A stretch of DNA of 64,000 nucleotides from Sedimentisphaerales bacterium (GCA_016932095.1 JAFGDN010000032.1:22955-86954), one strand, 5' to 3'; shown: positions 1 through 9,419, numbered from the stretch's first letter. Translations and numbers: made by a program. The notes: generated by a model not told the origin, from the sequence alone.

Positions 1-114
1 GAGAAACAGCAGCATATCCTCGATGTGCTTAAAAATACGTACCCCGGCTACAATGGAACAATAGACAACCTTGACATTATCGAACGATACTCTGATGTTC
101 CTTACTGGTATTGA
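1..114 (+). CDS. 3' end of an unrecognised protein (partial)
   Basis: The first frame is open from base 1 and ends at a TGA at 112-114, giving the last 37 residues of a protein that begins outside the window. The tail ends in the aromatic run VPYWY and contains NTYPGYNGTIDNLDII. I do not recognise the family. It lies on the same strand as ribF, about 130 bp upstream of it, so co-transcription is possible. The absence of an overlapping alternative and the clean stop support it as coding, but the evidence is only an open frame. Confidence 0.5.
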   Translation, partial: EKQQHILDVLKNTYPGYNGTIDNLDIIERYSDVPYWY

Positions 115-242
115 CGACTGCTGCGGTCGCCTGATATTGCCGATTCTAATTGAATCATTCGCACTTCGGGTGTAAACTACTCCCTGTTGGTTCTGATTCC
201 TCTGTCATTATTTTTTGAAACGTATATTCTGACTTGTGGCCT

Positions 243-1241
243 ATGAAAATTCTTAAAACTGTCTCAGAACTTGGTCGGCTTCCGGCCGGCTGTGTCCTTA
301 CCATCGGCAACTTCGACGGCGTTCACGTCGGGCACCGCCAGAATATAAACGTTGCCCGCGACATTGCGGTTCTTGAAAACACGGCCCTGGCGGTTATGAC
401 CTTCGAGCCGCATCCGGTCGCGATTCTGCATCCCGAAAAAGCCCCAGGTGTTCTCACCCCCCTGCCTCTCAAGATTCGCCTTATCGAAGGTTGCTGTGTC
501 GATTACCTCATTGTCCTGCGCGATACCGCCAGCCTGCTTCGCCTGTCGCCAGCCGATTTCGTTGATAAATTTCTTCTTAAAGACGTCCGTCCAAAAGCCC
601 TCGTCGAGGGCGATGACTTCCATTTTGGCGCCGGCAGGGGTGGAAACGTCGAAACTTTGCAGCAAATGGCCGGGCAAAATGGCTTCGACGTTGTTGTTGT
701 CCCTGCAAAGCTTGTCCGGCTGCCATCGGGCCAGTCGATTCGCGTCTCAAGCACCACAATTCGCTATATGCTTCAGTCGGGTCACGTCGCGGACGCTGCT
801 GCTATGCTCGGCAGGTTTTATCGCATCATTGGCCGAATCGTCCCCGGCAGAGGCAAAGGCAGGCAGCTCGGTTTCCCAACCCTGAATATGCAGATTCCCC
901 GCCAGATTATCCCTCAGCAGGGCGTTTACGCCGGTTACGTCCGTCTCGGCGGCTCCGAAGAGGATGTCTGCCGCTTCGACCGCCCCCGGCCCGCCGTCTT
1001 TAGCATTGGTCAGGCCACAACTTTTGCCGATGTCGGCCGGATGCTCATCGAGGCGCATTTACTCGACCCAATGGCGGAAAACCCGACCGCCGACTGGATG
1101 GCGATGGATTTCGTTAAACTCATCAGGACGCAGCACAAATTCGGCTCCATCGACGACCTCTCCGCACAAATCGCAAGGGACTGTGAGTCGGCAGGACAAA
1201 TCTTATCATCGACGGATTCGCTAAATCAGTATATTATGTAG
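243..1241 (+). CDS. ribF: Bifunctional riboflavin kinase / FAD synthetase RibF
   Basis: Phosphorylates riboflavin to FMN and adenylates FMN to FAD in the cytoplasm. With the ATG at 243 (protein 332 residues, normal for the family) the nucleotidyltransferase motif GNFDGVHVGH falls at residues 22-31, followed by FEPHP. The C-terminal riboflavin-kinase half carries GRGKGRQLGFPTLNM, a FSIGQATTF stretch in the place of the usual 'IGxxPTF', and EAHLLD. A TTG nine bases upstream is also in frame, but the ATG gives the standard N-terminus. A hairpin with a T run follows the gene at 1288-1311. The usual neighbours truB/rbfA/nrnA are not visible upstream; an nrnA-like N-terminal scrap occurs separately at 12.66 kb. 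Confidence 0.95.
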   Translation: MKILKTVSELGRLPAGCVLTIGNFDGVHVGHRQNINVARDIAVLENTALAVMTFEPHPVAILHPEKAPGVLTPLPLKIRLIEGCCVDYLIVLRDTASLLRLSPADFVDKFLLKDVRPKALVEGDDFHFGAGRGGNVETLQQMAGQNGFDVVVVPAKLVRLPSGQSIRVSSTTIRYMLQSGHVADAAAMLGRFYRIIGRIVPGRGKGRQLGFPTLNMQIPRQIIPQQGVYAGYVRLGGSEEDVCRFDRPRPAVFSIGQATTFADVGRMLIEAHLLDPMAENPTADWMAMDFVKLIRTQHKFGSIDDLSAQIARDCESAGQILSSTDSLNQYIM

Positions 1242-1287
1242 GGTGGGATTTTATCCGTCGCAGGCGGATTACCCCGTAAACAGATGG

Positions 1288-1311
1288 CCCTCAGGTCTGC
1301 CTGGGGGTTTT
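1288..1311 (+). terminator. Probable intrinsic terminator after ribF
   Basis: CCCTCAGG at 1288-1295 pairs with CCTGGGGG at 1300-1307 (one G-T pair) around a TCTG loop, followed directly by TTTT. It sits 46 bp after the ribF stop and 20 bp before the next start, so it would separate ribF from the CorC-like gene, or act as an attenuator between them. Confidence 0.6.
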
Positions 1312-1331
1312 CAAAATAAAGGTAAATCGTT

Positions 1332-2627
1332 ATGTTCGATTATGAGCTTGGTGTAATAGTCCTGATGTTGGTTTTCAACGCGGTATTTGCGGCTTACGAA
1401 ATGGGACTTGCCTCCATTTCCCGCGCCCGTATCGCGGTTCTCGTCAGCGAGCGTAAAAAAGGCGCCGCGGAGGCCGCGTTTATGAAGGACCGTATGGAGG
1501 CCAGCTTGGCCGTAATTCAGCTCGGCATAACGCTTTTTGCAGCCGTCGCCGCTGCCGTCGGCGGAGCAGGCGCACAGGCCGCATTCGCCCCTTATCTGGC
1601 AAAAAGCTGGAATATCTCAATGACGCTCGCTCAGGTTATTGCCATTGCGTTTATCGTTATACCCCTTATTCTGGTCACTATTATTTTTGCGGAGCTTGTT
1701 CCGAAAATGTTTGCTCTCAACAATAAGGAATGGATTGTCCTTCGGCTGTCGCCTGCTATGAAGATTTTGGCGCAAATCATCAATCCCGTTGTCTCAGTTA
1801 TCGAAGTTGTTGTGAAATCGGTCGTCGGTGTCCTCTCCCGGCTACAGCCCAAAATCCTTAATGCACAGACGTCCTGGATTCACGAGCTTCGTGCAGCCGT
1901 ATCGCTGGCTCGGACATCTAAACTTATGGGCGAACGCGAGGAAAAAATCGTCCTCGCTGCCGCGCACCTTTCTTTGCACATGGTCCGCGACATTATGATT
2001 CCCGCCCAGGACATTTTCACGATTTTTGCCGGAAACTCTCTTTCGGAGGCGCTTGCGAAGGCACATCTCGATATGCACACGCGATTTCCCGTCTGCGATG
2101 TTGAAAATGAACCGCAGTCAATTCATAGTTACATAAATTTCAAGGATATTGTCTCGGCTCTTCGGATTAATCCCTCAGACCCCTCCGTTAAAGGAATTTC
2201 GCGCCCGATAACAAGGGTCTATGAAGACCTTCCTCTCTCGAAGCTGCTCGAAAAGATGATACAGGAAAAGGCGCATATCGCTATCGTGGTCTCCAGCGAC
2301 GATAAGGTCTCCGGATTGGTAACGCTTGAGGACGTAATTGAGGAGCTTGTCGGAGAAATCGAGGATGAATTCGACCGGCTGCCCACTCACGTTCATCCCT
2401 GTCCATCCGGCTGGATTATGGGCGGCGGCGTCCCGATGACTACCGTTGCCTCGACCGTCGGCCTCGACTGGTCGGCAAAATTTACGGGCCGGTCCCCGAC
2501 CCTGGCAGAATGGTGCGGCCACCTAAAAGCAGGCGAGACGTTTGAATCTGATAATCTCCGTGTAGTTCCGAGAAAGTTCAGACGCAAAAAGCTCTCCGAA
2601 GCCATCGTCTCCCGAATTACTGCCTGA
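1332..2627 (+). CDS. CNNM/CorC-type (DUF21-CBS-CorC_HlyC) membrane protein
   Basis: 431 residues with the usual three-part architecture of the CorC/HlyC, YtfL-type family. An N-terminal DUF21 membrane domain has hydrophobic segments near residues 5-25, 60-82 and 95-120, including the family-typical stretch 'FxxELVPK'. A CBS pair follows at about 200-330 with GLVTLEDVIEELVGEIEDE, the classic end of the second CBS. A small C-terminal CorC_HlyC domain completes the protein. Such proteins are annotated as hemolysins, but characterised members act in magnesium/cobalt efflux or cation homeostasis at the inner membrane. That role is inferred from the family. The start follows AAAGGTAAATCGTT, with a modest ribosome site. 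Confidence 0.88.
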   Translation: MFDYELGVIVLMLVFNAVFAAYEMGLASISRARIAVLVSERKKGAAEAAFMKDRMEASLAVIQLGITLFAAVAAAVGGAGAQAAFAPYLAKSWNISMTLAQVIAIAFIVIPLILVTIIFAELVPKMFALNNKEWIVLRLSPAMKILAQIINPVVSVIEVVVKSVVGVLSRLQPKILNAQTSWIHELRAAVSLARTSKLMGEREEKIVLAAAHLSLHMVRDIMIPAQDIFTIFAGNSLSEALAKAHLDMHTRFPVCDVENEPQSIHSYINFKDIVSALRINPSDPSVKGISRPITRVYEDLPLSKLLEKMIQEKAHIAIVVSSDDKVSGLVTLEDVIEELVGEIEDEFDRLPTHVHPCPSGWIMGGGVPMTTVASTVGLDWSAKFTGRSPTLAEWCGHLKAGETFESDNLRVVPRKFRRKKLSEAIVSRITA

Positions 2628-2648
2628 TGAATTACACGGCGGGGCTTG

Positions 2649-2668
2649 TTCGGCCTGAGCTTGCCGAA
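2649..2668. repeat. Short REP-like palindrome
   Basis: TTCGGC and GCCGAA arms enclose CTGAGCTT. The unit resembles the widespread CCTGAGC..GTCGAAGG repetitive palindromes. It lies just after the CorC-like gene, and a related unit occurs inside a coding region near 11.91 kb. The relation is judged by eye. Confidence 0.4.
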
Positions 2669-2762
2669 GGACCCGGCAAATTCAAACTATGGCTCTTTGG
2701 CAGGGGCGTTCGCGTCGTTTGGCTTGTCAGTTTGATTTTCGATTTGCGGCTTTGCCGATTTA

Positions 2763-3860
2763 TCAGATGTTGGGCTCAACCGATATTTTTTCAAGGCGGA
2801 CTGGGACGCCGTTTATGTAGTATATCCCCGATGTTTCAGAATTTGGCTCAGCAGCCGCCGGTTTTACTTCTAATAAGTCCTTCGTTATGCCGAGCTCGTC
2901 GAAATACGCCTTGAGCTGCTCCGATGGCATATAATAATAACCATAAACAGCGTTTTCGCCGATACAAATTTCTTTCCAGTAAAACCAATCCTGAGTCACA
3001 AATACAATCCAGCCGTAATTGTCGCAATGCTGGTTGCTTCGAAAATTCTTTTCTTCCGCCTCTTTGAACACTATTTCATACGCATCAACAATTTTTTCCA
3101 ACCAGTCGCGGCCTTCAAAGACCATATTCGGCTCAGCCGGCCTGCCGGCGGGCTTTCCCGCTTCAATCATTGATGGGTATAAAAGGTCTTCCGCCGGTTT
3201 TTTATCGCCAAATAATACTACCGGAGGCAAACCGAACCAAGGAACACAACGCTTTCTATTAGAGAATAAGGCGATCACCACTGTCTGCTCTTTTGGCGGC
3301 ACGAAATAGTTAGTGCTGCGTAAACCGCATTCCTTAAGGTATTCTCCCAATTCATATGACACCCAATCGTCTCCATAAACATTAGGACTGTATTCCGTAC
3401 TGATATTGGTTTCCACATGAAATATGTATTTTCCCTTTTTTGTCACAACCAGCATTCTTTCTGACGGTCGGATAGTAGGTAATGCGCCCAACAGCCACCA
3501 GGGTCTTCGTGTGTTCTTTATTCCCCTGTCAATGACATCTATGCACTCCGGCAAGCATTCTTTTGGAACTTCACGGTGTTGAGACCACCATTTGACAATA
3601 TTGGGATCTCTCTGGCGATAACTAATTATTTCTACAATTGCCTCAAAACTCGAATCTTCATCATGTCCGGTCAGCGGACTCCTCGCAGAGGTAAATCTAA
3701 TGCTTTCTATTCCTTCACTCTTCAAACGCGACCATTTCCCAATTAAGCTTCTGTATTCTTTCCAGTTATCAGACGGCCGTATCTCGTAGATCTTGTAAAC
3801 AAGATAAATTATAAGAATCAGGGCAATAGCTATATATATCTTTTTTCTTCTATTTGGCAT
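2763..3860 (-). CDS. Membrane-anchored protein B' (paralogue of 8409-9413), unknown function
   Basis: 365 residues. A basic start MPNRRKK is followed by one hydrophobic segment at about residues 8-24, then a mostly polar domain expected outside the membrane. I do not recognise a known family. It is a clear paralogue of the protein at 8409-9413. Shared blocks include NWKEYRSL, IVKWWS, EVPKECLPECI, YFVPPKEQT, EGRDWLEKIVD, VTQDWFYWK and EQLKAYFDELGITK. Its start is 6 bp after the stop of the caspase-like protein at 3867-5321, the same spacing as in the other pair, so coupled translation and a shared job are likely. The C-terminus is about 30 residues longer than its paralogue. Confidence 0.8.
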   Translation of the reverse strand: MPNRRKKIYIAIALILIIYLVYKIYEIRPSDNWKEYRSLIGKWSRLKSEGIESIRFTSARSPLTGHDEDSSFEAIVEIISYRQRDPNIVKWWSQHREVPKECLPECIDVIDRGIKNTRRPWWLLGALPTIRPSERMLVVTKKGKYIFHVETNISTEYSPNVYGDDWVSYELGEYLKECGLRSTNYFVPPKEQTVVIALFSNRKRCVPWFGLPPVVLFGDKKPAEDLLYPSMIEAGKPAGRPAEPNMVFEGRDWLEKIVDAYEIVFKEAEEKNFRSNQHCDNYGWIVFVTQDWFYWKEICIGENAVYGYYYMPSEQLKAYFDELGITKDLLEVKPAAAEPNSETSGIYYINGVPVRLEKISVEPNI

Positions 3861-3866
3861 AATATC

Positions 3867-5321
3867 TTACCAGTTTCTTAAATATACGCTCATTAAATCA
3901 CCCATCCCTTTTAACCTGAAATTATTTATGGGGTCTTCAGGGCCAAACCGTTCTTGTCGCCAGATTGTATATGCTAATGCATCGTAAAGATTCTCGCCTG
4001 CGCCTAATTGCGCCCATTCCCATTGAGTCCACATTTGAAAATCGGTTTCCTGTGGAAAAGGTTTAACTTTTGCTTCATTATACCATCCCTGATAAAAATG
4101 ATTTCTGCTGCTATCAGCCATTCTCAATGCAAAACTCATATCAGAATGTGGGATGTCCCAAAGCCCCTGTTGGCCCGCTTGACCCTCCACTAATTCATCA
4201 TCTGCGTTTATTTTTAATCTGCCTGAATAACAGACATCAAAATAAGCAAACTCGAGAGAATCAAATCCCATCGTGGCAAAACTCTTTAGAGTTTCTTCAT
4301 CCCGTCCAGATAAATCTTCACACCAGGGAGGAGCGTAATTGGGGTCGCAGTAATCCGAGCGTTTTATAGAAACAACTTGTCCATCATATAGGAAAACGTT
4401 TGTTCTTAAAGGTAAGGGTGTATCTTTATCTGTATAAAAATTGCCATGCGTGCAACCTATATATAAATATTTTATATTCATATAACTTGCATACCAGGCA
4501 ACATTGTCATAAGTAGCCAATTTACCTGATAATTTTGCATAAATGATATTCCTTCTTGCGAACGAGTCCTGAATCTGCGCTACTGTTTTCCAATCGTATA
4601 ATCTCAGGAACCGGCTGGGAAGAACTATCAAGGCCTGAACATTCGCCGACGAGTCCGGCTCATTGGGGTCTGTAACTTTTTTTGCGATGGATTGTCCGTT
4701 GACATCACCAAAACTGACATAATCGATATCATTCTGGTCTGCTGTAATCTCCGAAGGGATAGAACCTAATATTGTATTTCCGCTAAATGTCTGCGACCAA
4801 ACCAGATTTCCGCCGCCTGCATAAACATTAACAGAAAAATTCCCATCACCTGGGTTATATGCGGCAAATGGCAAAGGCTGATTCTTTTTATAGTTCTCAG
4901 GTAAAACACAATAATATAAAGGTCTTGAAAAATCAATATAATCGATGTTTGAACATGTTAAATGCCCATTTCTGTCAGCGCTTACCATTTTATATTGATG
5001 CTCACCAATTCCATATTCTGAAATATCAGTTGTAAGAGTTTTACTATCTTTAAACCTGAATATTTCACCGACGTATTTCCCATCGGCTAATAAATAAACA
5101 CGTTTTGTAGCGGATAACCAGTTGCTGACCCCAAAACCAATGTATCCATCATTCGCATCTCCGCTAATCTGAATTTGAATATTTGGGTCCCCGCTAAATA
5201 TAAGCCATTCGTCGGCCATTGAGTTCAGGTCATAAACGTTGTAGTCTGACTGCCAGCCGGAAGCAAGGAGCGCAAAATCCTTAAAATCAACGAACGAATC
5301 CACGTATAAATCCATTGTCAA
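3867..5321 (-). CDS. Caspase/gingipain-like protein A'' with dockerin-like start, lacking an export signal
   Basis: 484 residues, co-linear with residues ~520-1012 of the protein at 9420-12458. It starts in a dockerin-like module (VDFKDFALLASGW) and has a middle region with AGGGNLVWSQTFSGN and the same ending YLRNW/ILRNW. The C-terminal half carries THG (His292) and FDVCYSG (Cys364, preceded by Asp362), the layout of clan CD cysteine peptidases (caspase, metacaspase, gingipain). Peptidase activity is inferred, not shown. No signal peptide is present. The frame stays open upstream through HPNWNFSN, matching an internal stretch of the large paralogue, so the gene looks like a 5'-truncated duplicate. 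It sits between the 516-residue protein and B'. Confidence 0.72.
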   Translation of the reverse strand: MTMDLYVDSFVDFKDFALLASGWQSDYNVYDLNSMADEWLIFSGDPNIQIQISGDANDGYIGFGVSNWLSATKRVYLLADGKYVGEIFRFKDSKTLTTDISEYGIGEHQYKMVSADRNGHLTCSNIDYIDFSRPLYYCVLPENYKKNQPLPFAAYNPGDGNFSVNVYAGGGNLVWSQTFSGNTILGSIPSEITADQNDIDYVSFGDVNGQSIAKKVTDPNEPDSSANVQALIVLPSRFLRLYDWKTVAQIQDSFARRNIIYAKLSGKLATYDNVAWYASYMNIKYLYIGCTHGNFYTDKDTPLPLRTNVFLYDGQVVSIKRSDYCDPNYAPPWCEDLSGRDEETLKSFATMGFDSLEFAYFDVCYSGRLKINADDELVEGQAGQQGLWDIPHSDMSFALRMADSSRNHFYQGWYNEAKVKPFPQETDFQMWTQWEWAQLGAGENLYDALAYTIWRQERFGPEDPINNFRLKGMGDLMSVYLRNW

Positions 5322-5374
5322 AGTATTGCCGTCTCCGGCGTTCGAGAAATTCCAGTTCGGATGAGATAGTGATT

Positions 5375-6925
5375 TCAGCTCTTTGATGATATTTCCCGAA
5401 TCAGGTTGACTTCGTTCATAAAGTTGATATCGTTAGTATCTTTTTGACCTGTTACACTTTTCCAATATTCAATAATTTCATTCGTATCAGGCGGACTTTC
5501 AATGACTTTCTCTCGACGTTCAAATTTCTTGACGGGCCAAAAAACAATATCGCGACGCTTATCTTCAGGAAGACCCTGTCGTCCCAATCCGGTAGATGTA
5601 AAGCTTATAACAGCCGAACCGCCGTCATCCCTAAAATCCTCGCCCACGCTATACAACAGAAAGTTATCTTTGGTTTCTTTATAAATTAAAGAGCCATCAC
5701 TATAAGGGTCAAGCGGCATTGATTTCAAGAAGCCGGCAGCAATAAGCTCGTCTAAAGAATCCGGAAACCGATTTTTATCGCCTTTGAACCGCAGAATCGC
5801 AACAATTGTTAGCAAGGCATTCTGACCTGCTTTCACTTGATAATATTTGTGAAAGAGACGGGTGGGATTTGGAGAAAACATACCAAGGATATTGAAACTA
5901 TCACAATCTTGGCAGCGAGATACATCCAATTTACGAAAGTAATTGGGGTCTCTGGCGTGAAGCTGCCAGGGTGTTTCTGTCCTGAGCGGTTCGAACAAGA
6001 AAAATATCTCTTCGGTGTTTTTAATCATTTCATTATGTGTTGGACCGACAAAACAACTCCAGAGTAGCTTGCATTTCAAGATAAAATTTTCATGGTTGCC
6101 GCACATTGTTTCAAAATAATGAGCCGTGCTCCAGGAAAACCGTCCAGTACCTCTTGAATTATATACAAATATTCTCTGTAGTATGTCATATAGTGATAAC
6201 CTTTCTGTTTCAAAATCAAGAGCGCAAGTATCTTTTTCAAACTCTCCTTGTATGGCAAGCTGGAAATTCCTCAGGTCTTCCGTTGTAACCTCGCACTTGT
6301 CTATGATATTCATAGCGGCGGTCAACGCCTTTTCTTTAATAGACATACCATTTATTTGCTCAATCAAGAAGGATGGGGTTCGGCATTTTTGTCGGCCTGC
6401 TCGATAACAGGCCGATATATCTTCAAACCCTTTCTGATATTGCCCATTAGCCGCATTTAGTTTGGCGTTCCAAAACATTGCTTCAACTAAATATCGCAAA
6501 GGGGCCAATTCCGGAAATAATATACTCATCATACCGTTTGCATCCCGGACATTTCTTTCAAGCCAATAATAGGGCTTGTGTGAAGCGGTCTTGAAGTATT
6601 CAAATGCCTCCTCATTCGAGGCCAGCCACTGCCCAAGCTTATTCCTGTTTGTGTCGTCGAAGTCCGTAGGCCAATCTTTCAATGGTTCTCTAAGTTCAAC
6701 GGGCATTTTATGAAATGAGTCAAATGCTTTCTGATAATTATCAGCGGCGTTGTCGTTAGGGTCGTAATTTGGCGGAATGGTTATTTTGTTGTATTCGGCC
6801 ACGTAATCAACTGTAACTTTGGGTTTGGCGGTCAAAACCAGGACTATTTTCAAAACTAACAATACCAGCAAAATTCCTATCGCTGATAATGACCATTTTT
6901 TACTCGACCTTAATGATAGTTTCAT
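5375..6925 (-). CDS. Membrane-anchored protein C with pseudopilin-like C-terminal region
   Basis: 516 residues. One hydrophobic segment at about 13-32 after a basic N-terminus (MKLSLRSSKKWSLS) suggests a single anchor with the bulk outside. I do not know the large middle domain. Near residues 385-440 the text FPDSLDEL...PLDPYSDG...LLYSVGEDFRDDGG resembles the end of GspG-type pseudopilin proteins, a pairing often seen in planctomycete proteins of unknown role. It is inserted between two members of the A family and ends about 54 bp before the second A copy. It overlaps the open upstream extension of that copy. Confidence 0.65.
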   Translation of the reverse strand: MKLSLRSSKKWSLSAIGILLVLLVLKIVLVLTAKPKVTVDYVAEYNKITIPPNYDPNDNAADNYQKAFDSFHKMPVELREPLKDWPTDFDDTNRNKLGQWLASNEEAFEYFKTASHKPYYWLERNVRDANGMMSILFPELAPLRYLVEAMFWNAKLNAANGQYQKGFEDISACYRAGRQKCRTPSFLIEQINGMSIKEKALTAAMNIIDKCEVTTEDLRNFQLAIQGEFEKDTCALDFETERLSLYDILQRIFVYNSRGTGRFSWSTAHYFETMCGNHENFILKCKLLWSCFVGPTHNEMIKNTEEIFFLFEPLRTETPWQLHARDPNYFRKLDVSRCQDCDSFNILGMFSPNPTRLFHKYYQVKAGQNALLTIVAILRFKGDKNRFPDSLDELIAAGFLKSMPLDPYSDGSLIYKETKDNFLLYSVGEDFRDDGGSAVISFTSTGLGRQGLPEDKRRDIVFWPVKKFERREKVIESPPDTNEIIEYWKSVTGQKDTNDINFMNEVNLIREISSKS

Positions 6926-6948
6926 ATTTCCGTCCTCAGTAAAAGGCG

Positions 6949-8331
6949 TTAATTTATGTATAGATCTCTAAACCAGACAAGTTGCCAACTAATAACGCCG
7001 TATGTTATGAAGTTATTTTCGATTTGGTTCCAACCCGGTCCGCTGGTTGCAAAGTCGAAGGCATCTTGGAGATTGAATCCCATAGCAAGATGCTCCCACA
7101 ACTTTTCTTCAAATTGGTTATATTTCCCAATAATGTCATACACTAAAGCTGGTTCTCTCCATCCGATGAATATTACTTTACCTATATACGTAGGGTCTTC
7201 AATCGGCATTCCAAGTGATATCGGAAACTCATCCGTATGGCCGCTGTAACAGCAGTTAAACTGAACCCAGTTAAGTTTTGGATTACCATAAAGACCAAGT
7301 TCTCTTATCGAATGGTTGTTTTCATAATACCAAGACAGCGGCTCGTAGTCAGGGGGAATGTTATTAGGGTCATAATCTTTTCTAAGGCGTGAGAATACTA
7401 AACCGTCTTTGAAGTCTACACATTGCCTCGGCGGCTGACCTATCAAATCATAGGCGCCGTGCGATACGTGATACCATTTCTTTACGTTATTCAAATTAAG
7501 GCAATATTGAACATTCTCAAAACTGCAATCTTCATTATTCAGATATATCGGCCATATTTTCTTTTTTACTGCTGCTGTAAGCACTGCGACAATACACCTC
7601 ATTTTTGCCTGTTCAACATCTTCATTACCGCAGGAAACCAGCATCCTCGCCGGAGAGTCAGGAGGGTAATCGGCTTTATTGAACTTTCTATGCAGGATTA
7701 TTTTTACTATTTCATCGTAAGCATCGCTAACCGTCAGCGTATAAGGAGCATACGCGAAACCATTGCTATCTGATATAGGCACGAAAGTATAGGACGATAT
7801 ATGGGCGTTTATCGAATCTTCGAAAGTATCGCTGTAAACTACGCTTTCGGTGTAATTATCGTATAACTCCACCGTGTAATTTCCCGAACCTATACCATAA
7901 AGAGTATAATCAAGGCTGGGTCTGAAACCGTTTTCAGCAATAAAGTATGATAAATGGTTGTTAAATGAAACGTCTATCGGCTGCGAGCAGATTATATTTC
8001 CATCTTCATCGACCCCGACAATATTAAAAGAGTGCAGTCCATTAGAGTCACACATACTATTGACTACCATAGGCCATTCCGTTGGAACATCTGTCGTAGC
8101 TCGCAACTGTCCATCCATAAAAAGAAATACCTTTCCCATTATTTCTTCATTGCTATCAACTGTAACATTTACATAACCATGAATATTATTAGGGTCCTGG
8201 TCAAAAACAAGCGTAAGTTCAGGATAAACACTTTCGGTTTTCAGCCAGTCGAAGGCAAAACCGGATAAATCCCAAATGTCATACGTCGTCGGCCAGGAAT
8301 CGGCAAAGAGCGCAAAATCGAAAAAGTCCAC
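6949..8331 (-). CDS. Divergent caspase-like protein A', 5'-truncated
   Basis: 460 residues beginning at a GTG within a dockerin-like module (VDFFDFALFADSW). The frame remains open upstream through YPNWGFSN into the end of the preceding gene, and no signal peptide is seen. The arrangement matches the other A proteins but the sequence is more diverged. VSHGAY supplies His291, and NCCYSG supplies Cys361, with Asn359 where the other copies have Asp. The conserved C-terminal RNW is absent (ends RDLYIN). It may be a decayed or specialised copy. It lies between B (8409-9413) and the 516-residue protein and has no B-type partner of its own directly after it. Confidence 0.65.
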   Translation of the reverse strand: MDFFDFALFADSWPTTYDIWDLSGFAFDWLKTESVYPELTLVFDQDPNNIHGYVNVTVDSNEEIMGKVFLFMDGQLRATTDVPTEWPMVVNSMCDSNGLHSFNIVGVDEDGNIICSQPIDVSFNNHLSYFIAENGFRPSLDYTLYGIGSGNYTVELYDNYTESVVYSDTFEDSINAHISSYTFVPISDSNGFAYAPYTLTVSDAYDEIVKIILHRKFNKADYPPDSPARMLVSCGNEDVEQAKMRCIVAVLTAAVKKKIWPIYLNNEDCSFENVQYCLNLNNVKKWYHVSHGAYDLIGQPPRQCVDFKDGLVFSRLRKDYDPNNIPPDYEPLSWYYENNHSIRELGLYGNPKLNWVQFNCCYSGHTDEFPISLGMPIEDPTYIGKVIFIGWREPALVYDIIGKYNQFEEKLWEHLAMGFNLQDAFDFATSGPGWNQIENNFITYGVISWQLVWFRDLYIN

Positions 8332-8408
8332 AATATCATCCTTATGTAAATCCCATCTTGAAACGCCGGTGTTAGAAAAACCCCAGTTGGGATAGTTAAC
8401 CTGTCGGT

Positions 8409-9413
8409 CTATTGGTTCACGTCCGCTGTGTTTTCGTCGTTTTGGTCGGCAACATTCATTTTGCCCGTCAATAGTTCCTTCGTTATGCCGAGCTCGTCGA
8501 AATAGGCCTTGAGCTGCTCTGATGCCATATAATCACCCAATACTGCATTTGCATCAAGATAAATGTTTTTCCAGTAAAACCAATCCTGAGTCACAAATAT
8601 AATCCAGCCATAAAATTTACAGTTTTTGCTTTGGAATTTCTTTTCTTCCGCCTCTCTGAAGGCGATTTCGTATTCATCAACTATTTTTTCCAGCCAGTCG
8701 CGTCCCTCAAATACCATTTTGGGCTCAAGCAATTTTCCAAATAATTCTTTGGTCCGTTTTTTGTCGCCGAACAACGCAACCGGAGGCCAATCGAGAAGAA
8801 AGTCCTCGCGATGAATGCGTGAGGAGAATATAGCAATAGATATGGTTTGCTCTTTTGGCGGAACGAAATATCTAGTTGTTTGTAAGCCGCATTTTCTAAG
8901 GTATTCTCCTAATTCATGGGACACCCAATTGTCTCCATAAACTTTAGACATAGCCACAATAGAAATATCAGAGTCTGCATGAACTATATACTTACCCCTT
9001 TTTGTAACAACAAGCATTCTCGCGACCGGCCAGACGCGATAATTCGGCAACCACCGCCAACGCGCATCTTTCATTGTCCTGTCAAGAATATTTATGCACT
9101 CCGGGAGGCATTCTTTTGGAACTTCATGGTGGCGAGACCACCACTTAACAATAGTTGCGTCTCTCTTGCGAAAACTAAACCACTCTAAAATTCCCTGAAA
9201 CCCTGAATCTGTATCATCGCCTGTTTGCGGACTCCTCGCATAACAAAACATAATATTTTCTATTCCCTCCTTCTTCAATCGAGGCCAAATCCCAACCAAG
9301 CTCCTGTATTCTTTCCAGTTCCGGGAAGGCCATCTCTCGTATCCTTTGTAAATAAGATAAATCGTAAATATCAGAGCAATTGCTGTATATAACTTTCTTC
9401 TTTTTTTAAGCAT
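8409..9413 (-). CDS. Membrane-anchored protein B, partner of the large caspase-like protein
   Basis: 334 residues with a basic start (MLKKRRKLY), one hydrophobic segment at about 8-25 and a polar domain with conserved cysteines (ECLPECI, RKCGL). No known family is recognised. Its only visible relative is the protein at 2763-3860, with long blocks of identity through the C-terminal third. The ATG is 6 bp after the stop of the 1012-residue protein, and the junction sequence is nearly the same as at 3858-3869. That suggests the A-B unit was duplicated whole and kept. A secreted-protein partner, chaperone, receptor or inhibitor are all possible; nothing decides between them. Confidence 0.8.
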   Translation of the reverse strand: MLKKRRKLYTAIALIFTIYLIYKGYERWPSRNWKEYRSLVGIWPRLKKEGIENIMFCYARSPQTGDDTDSGFQGILEWFSFRKRDATIVKWWSRHHEVPKECLPECINILDRTMKDARWRWLPNYRVWPVARMLVVTKRGKYIVHADSDISIVAMSKVYGDNWVSHELGEYLRKCGLQTTRYFVPPKEQTISIAIFSSRIHREDFLLDWPPVALFGDKKRTKELFGKLLEPKMVFEGRDWLEKIVDEYEIAFREAEEKKFQSKNCKFYGWIIFVTQDWFYWKNIYLDANAVLGDYMASEQLKAYFDELGITKELLTGKMNVADQNDENTADVNQ

Positions 9414-9419
9414 AATATT

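Noticed and set aside
1842..2605. Minus-strand frames opposite the CorC-like gene
   Set aside because: The plus-strand protein matches a full known architecture; the opposite frames have no motifs.
2627..2914. Plus-strand open frame of 95 residues after the CorC-like gene
   Set aside because: It overlaps the 3' end of the minus-strand B' gene, starts in a REP-like palindrome and has no recognisable motif.
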